From the NCBI GenBank assembly GCA_014904845.1, contig MU119221.1:310001-374000 (forward strand): a stretch of 64,000 nucleotides of DNA. Direction: 5' to 3'. A program made the translations under genes and the position numbers. Below, piece after piece: positions 34,801 through 45,480 of the stretch (position 1 is the first letter of the stretch; the number at the start of each line of letters is the position of its first letter). The notes beneath the pieces were generated by a model. The model was not told the DNA's origin and did not search any database. It was given only the letters and a program-made list of their open reading frames with translations. This stretch comes from Acephala macrosclerotiorum (Eukaryota; Ascomycota; Leotiomycetes; Helotiales; Mollisiaceae).

Positions 34801-35401
34801 CCAATATAATCCTTGTGCTATCAACTTCTTTGACCTTGCCCAAGTCCCAAACTAGTTCCCCTGGCTGCTGCTCTGAAAGAACATCCACAAACACGATATC
34901 TCCGACATTAATCTCTGGCAACTCTGCACCCGCGGCAGGTCCGTTGACTCTTCGTCGCTTTGTCTGTTTTTTAGCTGTGGTGGAGGTTGTATCATTGATC
35001 TTGGGTCTGCCAGCTGTAGTGCCGCTTTTTGTATCGATAATCTTGCGTTTCATCCGTCTGCTGACCTGGAGACTCGGTTTGAAATGTTGTGTCGCGAGTT
35101 CGGTGTCCTTTCTTGGCTTGCTAACAATGCTGCATCTTTCGGAAGATGGTGAAGGGCAGCCTTCACGTATAGATGTCGCGTTTTCTTCTTGTAAAGAATA
35201 GTCTCCGTAATGTAATGTAGTGAATGGTTTCTGTAGATTGCGAAATTCAGAGTCCGTAAGAGTACCACCCCGCGATTCATATAGCTTTCGAAATTTGGTC
35301 CACAAAGGATGACCCGGATCTTGCAATGCTTGACGTATGTTCGGGATGGCGAGGTCGTAGCTTTCAACGAACGATTCGAAGAGAGATTTGGTCTGGCTCA
35401 T
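31816..35401 (-). CDS. Chimeric Myb/SANT, zinc-finger and class III aminotransferase-like protein
   Basis: Two exons, 35401-34595 and 34545-31816, join in phase through a 49-nt intron, about 1178 residues. Residues about 165-255 (VGDIVFVDVLSEQQPGELVW, then LGKVKEV...ILEWLW) resemble a BAH or Tudor-type reader. An acidic stretch follows, with eight NEDD units encoded by a 12-bp repeat at 34417-34512. Myb/SANT repeats start near residues 348 (WTEEED), 393 (WTIEQD), 440 (WSPEED), 499 (WTKEDD) and 549 (WTEEAD). A C2H2-type pair (CKYCKK, CFDCGIDF..HHYKVVH) precedes an aminotransferase-like half containing VLIVDETLTLLRCGKPFAF and VVLFGKGLITAG, where the aspartate and lysine sit as PLP-binding residues do. 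It ends with a Cys-rich ribbon (CSNC..CSPCC..CGNC). DNA-bound PLP enzyme or repurposed fold: unknown. Confidence 0.8.
34417..34512 (-). repeat. Coding minisatellite, 12 bp x 8
   Basis: Eight exact or near-exact copies of ATCCTCGTTGTC on the plus strand encode NEDD repeats on the minus strand, inside the acidic segment of the Myb/aminotransferase gene. It lies just downstream of the intron, so array length changes would alter only the acidic linker. Confidence 0.9.
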
Positions 35402-36356
35402 GATTCTGTTACTTGAAAGTGTCGAGCTTGGTAGACTGGAATACAGGGCTGCAGACCAGCAAAACGAGAGGCGGGATAGAACGGGCTATTTTCACTGTCT
35501 TTCTTCAATTATCAAGAATTACTCGCGTGGAATGGGGATAGTGGAAGTGTGCCAGCCCCTTTTGCTATCGAGGTCGACCTAGGAATAACGACTGGCAACG
35601 TCCATCACTCGATCAGGGTAGGCTTGGCAAGTCTGGAGTAGCTAGCCGAAAAAGCCCTTTGAGGGGATCGACCTCACTTGGCGTGGGGGGTTCCGTGTCG
35701 TTTGGGGACGGGGAGCCGTGTGTAGAACCCCTGTCACGCGACAAGTGTGAAGATGCAAAGCCGGGATCTCGCGTGGCAAGGGCTGCAACTGTGGAAAGTT
35801 AAGCGAGACCAGTTACCAAATGTTGTTTCAGGGAGTTGACAACGTCGCTAAAAGTATCACGCTCGATCAAGTTTTTTTCATTCGTCCTTTTTCAAAGCCA
35901 TACGGAACTGACATTTATCCTTCCGATGGTGGTATCAAACCCTGCTGCCGGCTCCTTTCGGAATCAATCCAACGTTTAGATAGGAAATGTTTATCCTAAT
36001 AGCAGTATCGATTCTTGAGATGTGATCGCTCCTGAGAAAAGCAATAATGGGAAACAACTTGGAACTTCATATTGTTTCCCACCACTTCGTCCTTTTTTTT
36101 TTTTACATTTTATTCATTCTGCTTCCTCTCGCATCATATCGCTTCACCAATAGAACCCCTCACTTGCAACCTACGGCCATTCTCCTGCATCATATTAGAA
36201 CATTAGAGCATCTTGCCATACCCTTCATTATTTCCAGCTAGTCGCTGCAATTAACGACTACAAACGAGCTTGTTTGCGATACAGCTCTGCGGTAGCACGT
36301 TATGCCTTCACGACTAGATGCGCCGGTCCTGACCGTGGACATCGGTCCCATACACA
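35402..36356. other. Divergent intergenic region
   Basis: Nearly 1 kb between two genes transcribed away from each other. It should hold both promoters. It contains a GT-rich stretch near 35680-35740 and pyrimidine tracts near 36090-36110. No coding frame is supported. Confidence 0.5.
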
Positions 36357-37970
36357 ATGTCGACACCCGAAACGGAGAGAATTTGCACAAGATGTGGAGT
36401 AGTGAGTATTGCCTCCGCTAACATCACGCCGTATTAACAGACTCGTAGCCTTTTCACGATGTGCTAGCTCTCTCGAGGAGGGACCAAGATTAGAAAACCT
36501 AGGTTGGAGATTATGGAACTGTTGTAATCTTGTTTCCGAAGCCAACGCTACAACACCAGCGATCTCCATCGCGTCGACAAGCTCAGAAGGTCGGTACTCT
36601 ACGTGCCCAGTTTATCTGGCAGTCTCGACTCACTCCTACACGAAGAAGCTCTCGGATTCGAGTCCGACCATACCTCAGCCTCTACTCCAGCTCCTCCGTT
36701 GGACATCTCGTGCCCTCACATCGTCCGACGAGACTCAATCAACAACAGATGTCGGGGTCGAGAACGTCATATCACACCAGATAATCTCGAAAAGATGGTT
36801 ATTACAATCAAGGAAAAGAAGGACTTGGAACCATTATCGCTTAATACACAATTCAACTTTGCCGACGAATCAAAAATAGATACTACCATACCAGAAACTA
36901 CCACATCGTCTATGGAAAGCCAATCGTCGACGGACAACGCTTTTAATCGCTCGGCACAACCAGCTTCGACCGACTCCGCAAGCAGCGCGTTAATGATTAC
37001 AAGCGTGGTCAAGGGTTTCTCTCCATTACATGTTAGCTCATCGTATCGATCCATCACCGCGTTATCATCTATTTCCACTACCGACTTTACCGATGCACCA
37101 GCTTCCGAAAGAACTCAACCAAAGAAGAAGCAAGTATTCGCTCTTGGTGGCTCATCTGGAAAAGGCTCACTCCCTAACTCGATCGACAACAAACAAGCAA
37201 ACGAAGACGAAAGCCATTTTCTATATAAGCAATACTTCACGGAAAATAAGGAACAAACACCAAACAAGGAAAAGTTTGACGGCGATGTCTTCGAGTCTGA
37301 TGAGGATGAGATCGACGAGAGTGCCATTAACGACGATGATGACTGTTCGGATTGGGAAGACTCTGTTGAGGATAGTGGCAACGCTAGCATTAACGAAAAG
37401 ACTTTCTTTCAACGCGTCGACTCGAGACCAAACCTAATATCACGACGATCCTTGATCACGACCATGCTTCAGCAATACAACCGAGCGAACCCTCTCGTCA
37501 ATGCTACTACTGCTTCGAAATCAACACTTGCTCTTCGATCTCGAAAATCGGTACCGAACGGCCCCTTATTAGCAGCCTCCCCTGACTCCGACGACGCCGC
37601 GCCTCATTCGAAGCCTATTTCTAAGATTCCTCGAACAGAGATCCCACGATCTGCAGCTCGGCCTATTATCCAGACTACCACAAATACGACTCTTCATCAG
37701 CAAGTTCTCTCACCTCGTACGACCCGACGAAATATGCTCGCCTCGGAGCTCACTGTCAGCCTTCGACAACACCTCCTTTGGGAACGCAAGCAAAAGTCAC
37801 AAACTGCCAATGCAGTCCTAAAGCGAAGACATACAGCACACGACGTCGCGAACTTAAAGCAATACCCGGAAAAGGTACATGTAAATAGAGAGGACAAAGA
37901 AAGCAACAAGTTGACTTGGAACGAATACTATGGTCAAGGTCTTGGCGAATACCATTCCCGCGGATGGTAA
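36357..37970 (+). CDS. DUF1752/DUF3295 protein (fungal regulatory family)
   Basis: Exon 1 (36357-36405) encodes MSTPETERICTRCGVV and joins exon 2 at 36449 to give SSLEEGPRLENLGWRLWN, the DUF1752 signature found at the start of fungal nitrogen/stress regulators. The main frame runs from about 36585 to 37970. It contains KKKQVFALGGSSG and an acidic stretch, and ends NEYYGQGLGEYHSRGW, the conserved DUF3295 C-terminus. Between 36535 and 36600 the frame shifts. A small intron (weak GTTTCC donor at about 36536, acceptor CAAG near 36583) would restore it, otherwise there is a sequencing or real frameshift. The C-terminal conservation argues for a working core gene. Confidence 0.72.
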
Positions 37971-38173
37971 TCATCTTTGTCCTTTTCAAGTCAGCACAAT
38001 ATACGTTACATGAAGCTGTATCCAGATAGACAACCTCACGGTATTTAGATCAATTGGACAGATTGAGGGAGGCTCGCTTAGGTACATATTTTCTCCAATG
38101 TCCCTTCTACTTCCATTACTTCTTGACAATTTATATATTGCCACACCTGATCCTCAGCCTCCAACCTTCCAAG

Positions 38174-39931
38174 TTAGTTTTCATCATCCGCATTCATCTC
38201 TTCATCTTCATCTTCCTCATCGTCAACTTCGTCTTCGAACCTGAACAGGTCGCGAAGCATTTCATCCATCTTCACTTCCGCCTCTTCAACCCCTATCACC
38301 TGTCTCTGCTCCACATGCCTCAATACACTCGCCAAATTCTGGATCTGGTTCTGATGCTGGCACTGTATTTGAGTCTGCTGCATTCTCATCGCTTGCTGAT
38401 GCGCTTGAGCTGCTTGTCTCGCTTTGACGACCTCTTCCTCCTCTTGCTTCGGCTTCTCTTCCTTGGGTTTAAATGCCTCCCAAGGATTGATATTCTCACT
38501 AGGCATAGTTCGCTCCTGCTTGTCGATAGTCTCGCCCTTGAGAACAAGAACCCATTCAACGAGATCTCGCTTATCGGCTCGATTTGAACGTCTCCACCAA
38601 CTTCGCTTCTGTACTGAAGCATGATTGATTTTTCGTCTTGGTCGTTCGACGAAGCCTACGACTTCCCATTCTCGTCGAACCTTAGAATTTGAAGTAGCAG
38701 CTTCTTTGCTTTCGCAAAGTTTCTGAATCTTTCGTTGTGCATCATCTGGCATGGCGAGAATGCGTTTTCTGATGTAAATCATGTGTTGAGCTGGTGAGAG
38801 CGAAGCTTGAGACTGGATTCTGAAAAGCGAGATTTCGGATGTAGAGAAAGGGAGAGGCTTGATGTAATGCGTGGCTTCTTTGTGTGTGTGCGTTTTGTGG
38901 ACCAGAAAAGGGATATTGAAGATGCGTGTGCTTGATTTCAAGGTGCGGGTTGAGGGATTGCGGCGGAGGAGGTAGGTTTCGAACTTTGCGTCTATTGAGG
39001 CTGTACTACTAAGCACAAAGTAAGTTTGGTATCTCGAAAGAGTGAAATCGGGCAGAAAATACCTATTTGAATCAGAATTGTATTTGTCGTTTCTTTGGAG
39101 AGTCTTCTTCTCATTAATGGTCGTTGGAATTGGAGCAGCAGAGTGAACTTGGAGTCCTTGCTGCGCAGCAATTTCTTGCTGGGCTCGCATTTGGTCTTGC
39201 TCTTCATATCTTAGAGGCTGGTTCTGAGCTTGCTGCTGTTGAGCTTGTTGATTTATTATTGCAGCATGCATTTGCATTTGCATTGCTCGCTGAAAGTTCC
39301 TTCGTCTCTCGGTCTCAGTTTGGTCTGCGAATGGGTTCTGTCCATTTTCTAAGGCCTTCAATCGCGGGGCGTAGTCTCTCCAGATTCCGACGAGTCGCTC
39401 GGCGGTAAATCCCAGTTTATTTCGAAGGTCTTGGTACTCCATTTCTTCTTCTGCATTTCTCATATCGAGAGAGCGGAGTCCGTACCAATTAATAGCGTCA
39501 ATTAGAACTCTGACCCTATATTTCTCAACGTACAATCTACTTCTCAAGCTTGCAGCCTTGGCTTCCGTTCCATTAATCAAGATCCAAGCATTGCGGGGGA
39601 GTCGTACAAGCCCTACATCGTTAGGCTGGAAAACCTTACTTCTCTTCGCATCTTCGACTCTTCCAGCTAATTGAGAAATTGCATATAAGATATCTTGAGT
39701 CAAAGGATTCAAGAATGAGTATATGGCTGAAAATTCGAGTTCGGGAAATCGATCGATGACCGTTTGCAGTGAACTGAGGAGACTTGATGCTACTCCTATG
39801 ACCGAAATGAGTTCCTCCAAAGGTTCGATCGGATGCGGAAGTGTTGATAAATAGGAGGTCGATTGTGATATAAATTGCGTTGCGCTATTGATGACTGTAA
39901 GCAAGTCCTTTGGTGACATTGTTAACGACAT
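38174..39931 (-). CDS. Hypothetical glutamine-rich coiled-coil protein
   Basis: About 585 residues from the ATG at 39931, preferred over 39946 because MSLTMSPKDLL follows. The N-terminal 200 residues are helical and hydrophobic in a regular pattern. They are followed by a Gln-rich section (QQAQQQQAQNQ), a basic part (RRKINHASVQKRSWWRRS), a second Gln-rich coiled coil and a strongly acidic C-terminus. An optional 54-nt intron (39062-39009, GTATTT..CTTAG) would remove 18 codons without changing frame. It is convergent with the DUF1752 gene. No domain name can be given. Confidence 0.65.
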   Translation of the reverse strand: MSLTMSPKDLLTVINSATQFISQSTSYLSTLPHPIEPLEELISVIGVASSLLSSLQTVIDRFPELEFSAIYSFLNPLTQDILYAISQLAGRVEDAKRSKVFQPNDVGLVRLPRNAWILINGTEAKAASLRSRLYVEKYRVRVLIDAINWYGLRSLDMRNAEEEMEYQDLRNKLGFTAERLVGIWRDYAPRLKALENGQNPFADQTETERRRNFQRAMQMQMHAAIINQQAQQQQAQNQPLRYEEQDQMRAQQEIAAQQGLQVHSAAPIPTTINEKKTLQRNDKYNSDSNRYFLPDFTLSRYQTYFVLSSTASIDAKFETYLLRRNPSTRTLKSSTRIFNIPFLVHKTHTHKEATHYIKPLPFSTSEISLFRIQSQASLSPAQHMIYIRKRILAMPDDAQRKIQKLCESKEAATSNSKVRREWEVVGFVERPRRKINHASVQKRSWWRRSNRADKRDLVEWVLVLKGETIDKQERTMPSENINPWEAFKPKEEKPKQEEEEVVKARQAAQAHQQAMRMQQTQIQCQHQNQIQNLASVLRHVEQRQVIGVEEAEVKMDEMLRDLFRFEDEVDDEEDEDEEMNADDEN

Positions 39932-40039
39932 CTTGACGTGAAGCAATCAAGCGTTGAAGAAATTTAGAAAGCTGAGTGAGGGTCTCTAAGAAACATTTTA
40001 CACTGGCGATGGGGCGACAAGGCTGCACTATCAAGGAGG

Positions 40040-40190
40040 CAGCTATACCGGTTTGAATGCCCTTTTCTCTCACCGGTTACTGATGGCCCACATTAAGCGA
40101 AAAGGGCATTCACGCTAGAGGGCGGGCATAGGCTTGGGCGAAAATGCCCTTTTTTCGGTGAGTGCAAGAAAGGGCGCATTGCAGAACGCA
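40040..40190. repeat. Nested palindromes in a divergent promoter region
   Basis: GAATGCCCTTTTC at 40055-40067 is perfectly inverted at 40099-40111. A third copy of AATGCCCTTTT lies at about 40144. CTCACCG at about 40069 is matched by CGGTGAG at about 40156. The cluster lies upstream of the coiled-coil gene. It could be a small foldback element or paired binding sites. Confidence 0.55.
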
Positions 40191-40429
40191 TCAGTTGCAG
40201 TATGACGTGAGATTATGGTTTGGAGTCTATAGAGGGGTGGATCGAATCGCTAAAAAGAAGGCAAAGTTGGAGTTGATGTATATCTTTGGCAGCTTGCAAT
40301 TCAAGAAGCATATTAATGGTCCTGGGTACTGAGATCAAAGCAAAAACGATGGAAATCATGCACAGACAATTTCACACGCGCAACGTCTTTTCATTTCATT
40401 TCTCTTCTAAGGGTGAGAAATATTCAGGC

Positions 40430-41545
40430 CTAATCATGCCTAAGAAACTTCGCTGGTCGAGGATTACTGTCTACAAATCGCTCTCCTGAAAAATTATAGT
40501 TGTCTTGAGGCGGGTTATTGACATAAGAGCTGTTAAGTACATCTATATTCCAAGGATGAATTCTAGCTTTTGTTAGATTTGTTTCATAACAATGCAGAGG
40601 AGTGACTTACGGTTGGTGGATCGTTAATGGAAATCCGCTGATGTTACTCGAGTCGAAGGCAAAAGGTGATTGTGGGATCAAAGAGTTGTTTAGGTTCGAA
40701 GCAATGTGCAGCTCTGGTGGTTGTCCTCGAGAAGATGACGACCCGGGGAGAGGAGTCTCTTTTTTTGCTTGAAAATTCCTCGGACTTCGTCCTCTCACTA
40801 CAATCGGTACCGTTGACGTTTCACAGAGATTGACCTTCGTCCCATTTGTCAAAGTCCCAACCACATTCAGTTGAAGAGTGAAGTATTGCTGCAGTTCGCG
40901 TCTCCGACCGTTATTCGCTGTTGCGATCCGAAACTGCAACCTTTCATAGGCAATCGGAAACGTAGTGAAATCGTTATTCACATTAGGACCTTCATTAAAA
41001 GGAAGCAGAGGTATCGGTGCTGGCTCTTGTTTTTGTCCCGTTGGAATCTCCGAAGCGTTCGGTGGTGGTGTCTTCCAAGGAATCACAATCAGCTTCACGA
41101 TATGACCATTAACAGACTCCGTCGCTCCTATCGTAACCTCCATCGATATGATTGGAACTCTATCTGTGATAAAGAGCTTTCTGTTTGGTGCAGTAACGCT
41201 TCCGGAGATCTGGAAGAGATTCCGACGATAGCAAATCAGGTATGATTGGACAAGGAGGCTCTCTTCCGACGGCGTTTCCAGCTCTGATATGAAGAACATC
41301 CCATGAATCTGTGCTGCAAGCTCTACATGTTGCACTCTTCCTTGACTATCCAGTATGGTATGCTTCTCTGGTAGCTGACTAAAAGAAGCAAGTTGATGAT
41401 CCTGGTTGGTCGCTTTTGCCGCTTTTGGGAGATCTTCGCCGCGGAAGGCTCTCTTCGAGGGTAGCTGTGAGGAGTATAGGGATGGGAGCTCATCGTACTG
41501 TACGTGTGTTGGGCTGCCATTTCGATAAGTGTTACCGTAGGGCAT
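40430..41545 (-). CDS. NDT80/PhoG-family transcription factor
   Basis: Exons 41545-40611 and 40562-40430, 355 residues. The NDT80/PhoG DNA-binding fold is recognisable from LVQSYLICYRRNLFQISGSV, RKLFITDRVPIISMEVTIGA, FPIAYERLQFRIATANNGRR and the closing VPIVVRGRSPRNFQ. In fungi this family includes Ndt80 (meiosis), XprG (nutrient response) and VIB-1 (heterokaryon incompatibility). The short C-terminus and the RGRSPRNFQ ending fit the PhoG side, but I do not assign an orthologue. It looks like a conserved core gene. Confidence 0.85.
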
Positions 41546-42113
41546 TCTTCTAGATGATTAAGTCTGCTTGAAGCGTTCTTTGATCGGTTCGTGATCTTGT
41601 ACCGGTTTGATTGAGGAAAAGCCCAAAAATCATTCCACGAAACGATGTGGTTCTCGGATCACTTTAGTGTTCCCGCACTGGAACCGTAGCGGTCAAGGAT
41701 GCACAGGAAGCTGGCGTCTTTGAGCAGACCTCCAAAGTTCCAATCAAGGAGTCAAGCGTGTCTTGCTCAACGAGGCTCGCGCTGTAATCAGCCTCGTCAA
41801 ACTTCAATTTGTGATCAAACTTGAACTCTGATCACTCTAAGCATCATCATTTTCAAGACCCGAATCCGAATCAGCCATCTCGAAAGTATTCAGAAGTAAG
41901 GCGAGTAAGAATTTGCAAGAGCGCATGCAAGTTGCCTTGTTCCTGCTTCTTTATTCGCTGAACGGGATTCTTACTTGAAGTCACACTTTTTGAACTCGCT
42001 GCCTTTGGACCCCGGCTGGAGACATGGTCTCATTTGGGGTTAAGATTTCTTCTATTGGGTGGAATTCGTTGTCGTATCTTAGCTGGCTACTAACCCAAAG
42101 GAGACTAGTTCTA
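41546..42113. other. Intergenic up to assembly gap
   Basis: Contains the upstream region of the NDT80-type gene. Short repeated phrases such as ATCAAACTTGAA occur near 41815. No coding frame is supported. Confidence 0.45.
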
Positions 42114-42293
42114 NNNNNNNNNNNNNNNNNNNNNNNNNNNNNNNNNNNNNNNNNNNNNNNNNNNNNNNNNNNNNNNNNNNNNNNNNNNNNNNNNNNNNNN
42201 NNNNNNNNNNNNNNNNNNNNNNNNNNNNNNNNNNNNNNNNNNNNNNNNNNNNNNNNNNNNNNNNNNNNNNNNNNNNNNNNNNNNNNNNNNNNN
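42114..42293. other. Assembly gap (180 N)
   Basis: A run of N that breaks the sequence just upstream of the next gene. Its true length is unknown, and the 5' part of the following gene or its promoter may lie inside it. Confidence 0.99.
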
Positions 42294-42298
42294 TCCTA

Positions 42299-43859
42299 AT
42301 GGCGCCGCCTTTCAACATCGACATTCGTGCTTTTATTCAATGGGAAGACTTTAATAAGTCATGGGAATTTTTGTACCAGACCAAGAAGGAATATAAGCGA
42401 CAGCTCCAAAATGGCGATTTTTCTGATTTGCCTAGCGATTTGCCTTTTGGACTCGAAACCACCATCTTCTCCAATAAAAACCTTTTCGACAACCAATGGA
42501 AGGATCTATTGCTTATCAAGCAAACACGTGATCGGTTCTGCAAAATTACGAAAATTCGTTCCTTTCTTCTTCCGACAAACACCTGCGAGTCAAAAACGCT
42601 TCAAACCTCTCTTACTGCTCGCTACCTTACTAAAGAGCTAGTTACCAAGCATGCCTCACATTTCTGCAAATGTCCGGAACCGACTCCCGCTGCCCTCCAT
42701 AAAGCGAAGACGGCCCTCAACCCAAAAGTGGACGAAGCGGTAAAGAAGCTCTCCAGCACGGTGCAAGGCCGGCTGAGGAATCTTGACTTTAAGACCTTCT
42801 GCTTCATAGCACCACGCTTAAGCCTCACTTTCGTGGAAACAACAGACGACAACACATGGGATATACTCGTCGAACGTTTTAGAGTTATCGTCGAGGGAAT
42901 AGACTTCCCAGTGTATTTTGCGGATGATATATGTAAAACCCTTCTTTCGCAACTCCAGATTCACAAATTGATTGCCTTTGCCTTGAAGGAAGAGGCTACA
43001 ATATTCATGCTAGGTTTGCAAGATGCTAGTCTTCTGATTAACGTTTGCTAACATTTTATCAGAAGCAGAAGGGGCCAATCGAGATGTCCTCATTCCGAAC
43101 GGCTTTCAGCGGACCGACGACGGCGATACCACGTCAACAAACCCATCAGAAACGCGATCCCCGAACAATTCTCAGCTGAACGATGCAGACGCCCATGATG
43201 GCTCAGAGAGAGATTCGCATAAGGTGGAACAGCATATCTCAACACAGCTTTCGCAGGAGCTTTCGAACGATCCATCTCAGTCTCTGCAATCTACGCCTGC
43301 ATCGAAAAAGCGCAAGATAGATTCCCACGAACCGCAAGCACAAGAGACCGAACCATCTCCACATGCATCACGTCTACAATCGCAATCGCAACCGACAAGT
43401 CAAACCTCACATTCCCCAGCCCCAGCGCAAGCACAAACATGGCAATCTCAACTTCTATATGAAAGTCCATATACAAGCAGACCACAATTTTTCCTGCATC
43501 AAGCACAAAAGCTGGCTGATAACACTGTTCCGGCAACTACTAGCAGCGGATTGAGCTATGAAGACATGGGTTACAAGTTGCTTGACGATGCACAGAGGCA
43601 GAATTGCCTGCCTCCCCCTCAACAAAGGTGGAGTAGCTCTGGCGAAGCATTGGGTGGAGATATGGGCTACGGGTTGCTTGACGATGCACAGAGGCAGAAT
43701 TGCCTGCCTCCCTCTCAACAGTGGAGTAGCTCTGGCGAAGCATTGGGTGGAGATATGGGCTACGAGCAGAATTGCCTGCCTAGCTCCGGTAAAGCACTGA
43801 GGTCCGAAAGCTTTAGCTACGGCATGGGGTTCACTTTCACAAACGTCCCTTCATTTTAA
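42299..43859 (+). CDS. Hypothetical protein with Gln/Ser-rich linker and tandem 32-residue repeats
   Basis: Exons 42299-43013 and 43063-43859 (branch TTGCTAACA, acceptor ATCAG), 503 residues. The first 240 residues look globular (FIQWEDFNKSWEFLYQTKKE, then LDFKTFCFIAPRLSLTFVE). The middle is a polar linker with a basic patch (KKRKIDS). The C-terminal third has repeats starting at 43563, 43659 and 43752 (units of 96 and 93 bp, third partial) built on LLDDAQRQNCLPP and WSSSGEALGGDMGY. The first ATG follows the assembly gap by six bases, so more coding sequence could be hidden there. Function unknown. Confidence 0.6.
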
Positions 43860-43918
43860 TATTCAATTCAATCTACAAGAAAAGTTCTTCCCAGACCCAA
43901 CTCAAATTTACGTGAACA

Positions 43919-44577
43919 CTACCAAAATATCGCCAATGCCCTTGCCGCGTTATTCTCCCCAAGCACATCATCAGGCCCAGGTTTGAGATAGATACCCTCA
44001 CAATTCGACGGGCATGGGTATAATTCAAGGATTTTTTCGTATGTCTTGCCGTCCATTAACAATTTCCCAAAGTAGAGAAATATATATTCTGGCGGCCGTT
44101 CAGATCCGAAAGAGAAGTATACCCATTCTATTGCAGACCACGCTGGCAGAATCATATTCTTTGTGGATCGTTCTTCTACACTATGCTGTATTCTCTATGA
44201 GCAAAAAGCTGACGCAGTGCTTTTAATCGTAACATACCTCTGATTTCACCACTTTATTTTGGGCCTCCAAGTCCCCTGGACATGCTTTAATTCCATCCGC
44301 TATTCGTTCTCGCCGTGACATAACGCCTACAACCGAATTTTTCGAGTTCTCCAGTATTTGCTGAATAGTACTGTATTCTAGGAATTGTCAGCGTTAATAA
44401 AATCTCACAGGACCAGTTATTGGACAAACGCACCTTCTCGACAGCTTGCGGAGAAGATCTCTTGGTATTAAAAAGTCTTTCAAGCCTGTTTCTTGCGCCC
44501 ACAAGATGGAGTACTGTTGTGCCAACTGAGTAGATAGCGTAATCTTTTGGCAAACGTGTAATCAGCCCAAAGGTCAT
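43919..44577 (-). CDS. Hypothetical protein, three exons
   Basis: Exons 44577-44430, 44377-44238 and 44185-43919 give 184 residues in phase. It begins MTFGLITRLPKDYAIYSVGT, continues with a helix (YSTIQQILENSKNSVVGVMS) and ends with EWVYFSFGSERPPEYIFLYF and GIYLKPGPDDVLGENN. The last exon has two close cysteines (CPSNC). No family is recognised. It converges on the preceding gene with only 59 bp between stop codons. The GTTTGT donor of intron 1 is weak. Confidence 0.5.
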
Positions 44578-44847
44578 GCCTTCTTAACCGGATGTCGTTG
44601 GCGAAGCTTCCGCACACGTAGTCTGTTGCGCTGCTCGATAGCTAAGCGTGGTTTCTTGAACAAAAAGAGCGCAAGGTCGAGTGGTGGTGCTGTGGATGAT
44701 TATCGGATACGTCTCTGAAGAAAAAAGCGCATCCTTTAGGCTCTGTTGGCCGGGCGCGTGATCGCGCTAAAACTCGGCATCGTGACATCGCGAGAGATGG
44801 CTGCTGCTTCACGTTGGAAACAGCGACAACAAAAGGCGAAAGATCAC

Positions 44848-45065
44848 TCAGCAAACAACATCGACGGTATGTATCCGATATAGGAGCTCACCAAGCGGCG
44901 CAGTCTTCGCAAACATTGGAATGCCTTGCACCTGCGCAAGGCGCTGTGAGATGAGTACAACATCTTCTTGAGAAATGGTAGGAGCAATTTGCCAACGCTT
45001 AGGAAAGGAAGAGTAATATTCTTTGTAAACAACCTCGCGCAACTTTGACGGATGATTGGAAAGCT
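44848..45065 (-). pseudogene. Exon-like fragment of unknown gene
   Basis: The minus frame encodes NHPSKLREVVYKEYYSSFPK, RWQIAPTISQEDVVLISQRL and TAPLGELLYRIHTVD before a stop. The composition is protein-like, but I find no start or matching exon upstream. Probably a truncated gene piece or an exon of a gene I could not assemble. Confidence 0.3.
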
Positions 45066-45119
45066 GTACTGGGAAGTATACGATTCAACTGAAAATAAAT
45101 GCAAAACAGAGCTGACTTT

Positions 45120-45480
45120 TAATAGGAGGCTTCATTGATGTCCTTACGGTCTCGCAACCCTTTCGTATGAACGCCGACCTGACATCACGAATAATTGTTC
45201 CATATCCAATACGGGATTGGCAGAATCTAGAAGGAATTCCTGATGTTGTGGTCGTGGATGCAAACAAAAAAGGAAGAATAGATGAGGTGAGGTGCGAGAG
45301 GCTGACTTGTATGCCTCCGAGACCTTTAGCGCGCCACCCCAAGCTTGCCTTTATTTGGCACGGGAGACCATGGGCTGAATCTCCCGTCCAATACTCTCGA
45401 GGCATGCATTGTCACCGAAGCTGCATATAGCAACAATGCACTTGTGACAAAGGGTTTATGCATGGTCCACATATGTCGCT
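45120..45480 (+). pseudogene. Exon-like fragment of unknown gene
   Basis: After an acceptor-like TAATAG at 45124, the plus frame encodes GGFIDVLTVSQPFRMNADLT, SRIIVPYPIRDWQNLEGIPD and VVVVDANKKGRIDE before a donor-like GTGAGG near 45288. Another frame further on (TLEACIVTEAAYSNNALVTK) is also protein-like. No complete gene model can be built. Probably a decayed gene. Confidence 0.3.

Noticed and set aside
36047..36241. Short hydrophobic plus-strand frame
   Set aside because: Lies in the divergent promoter region, is T-rich, and has no splice or conservation support.
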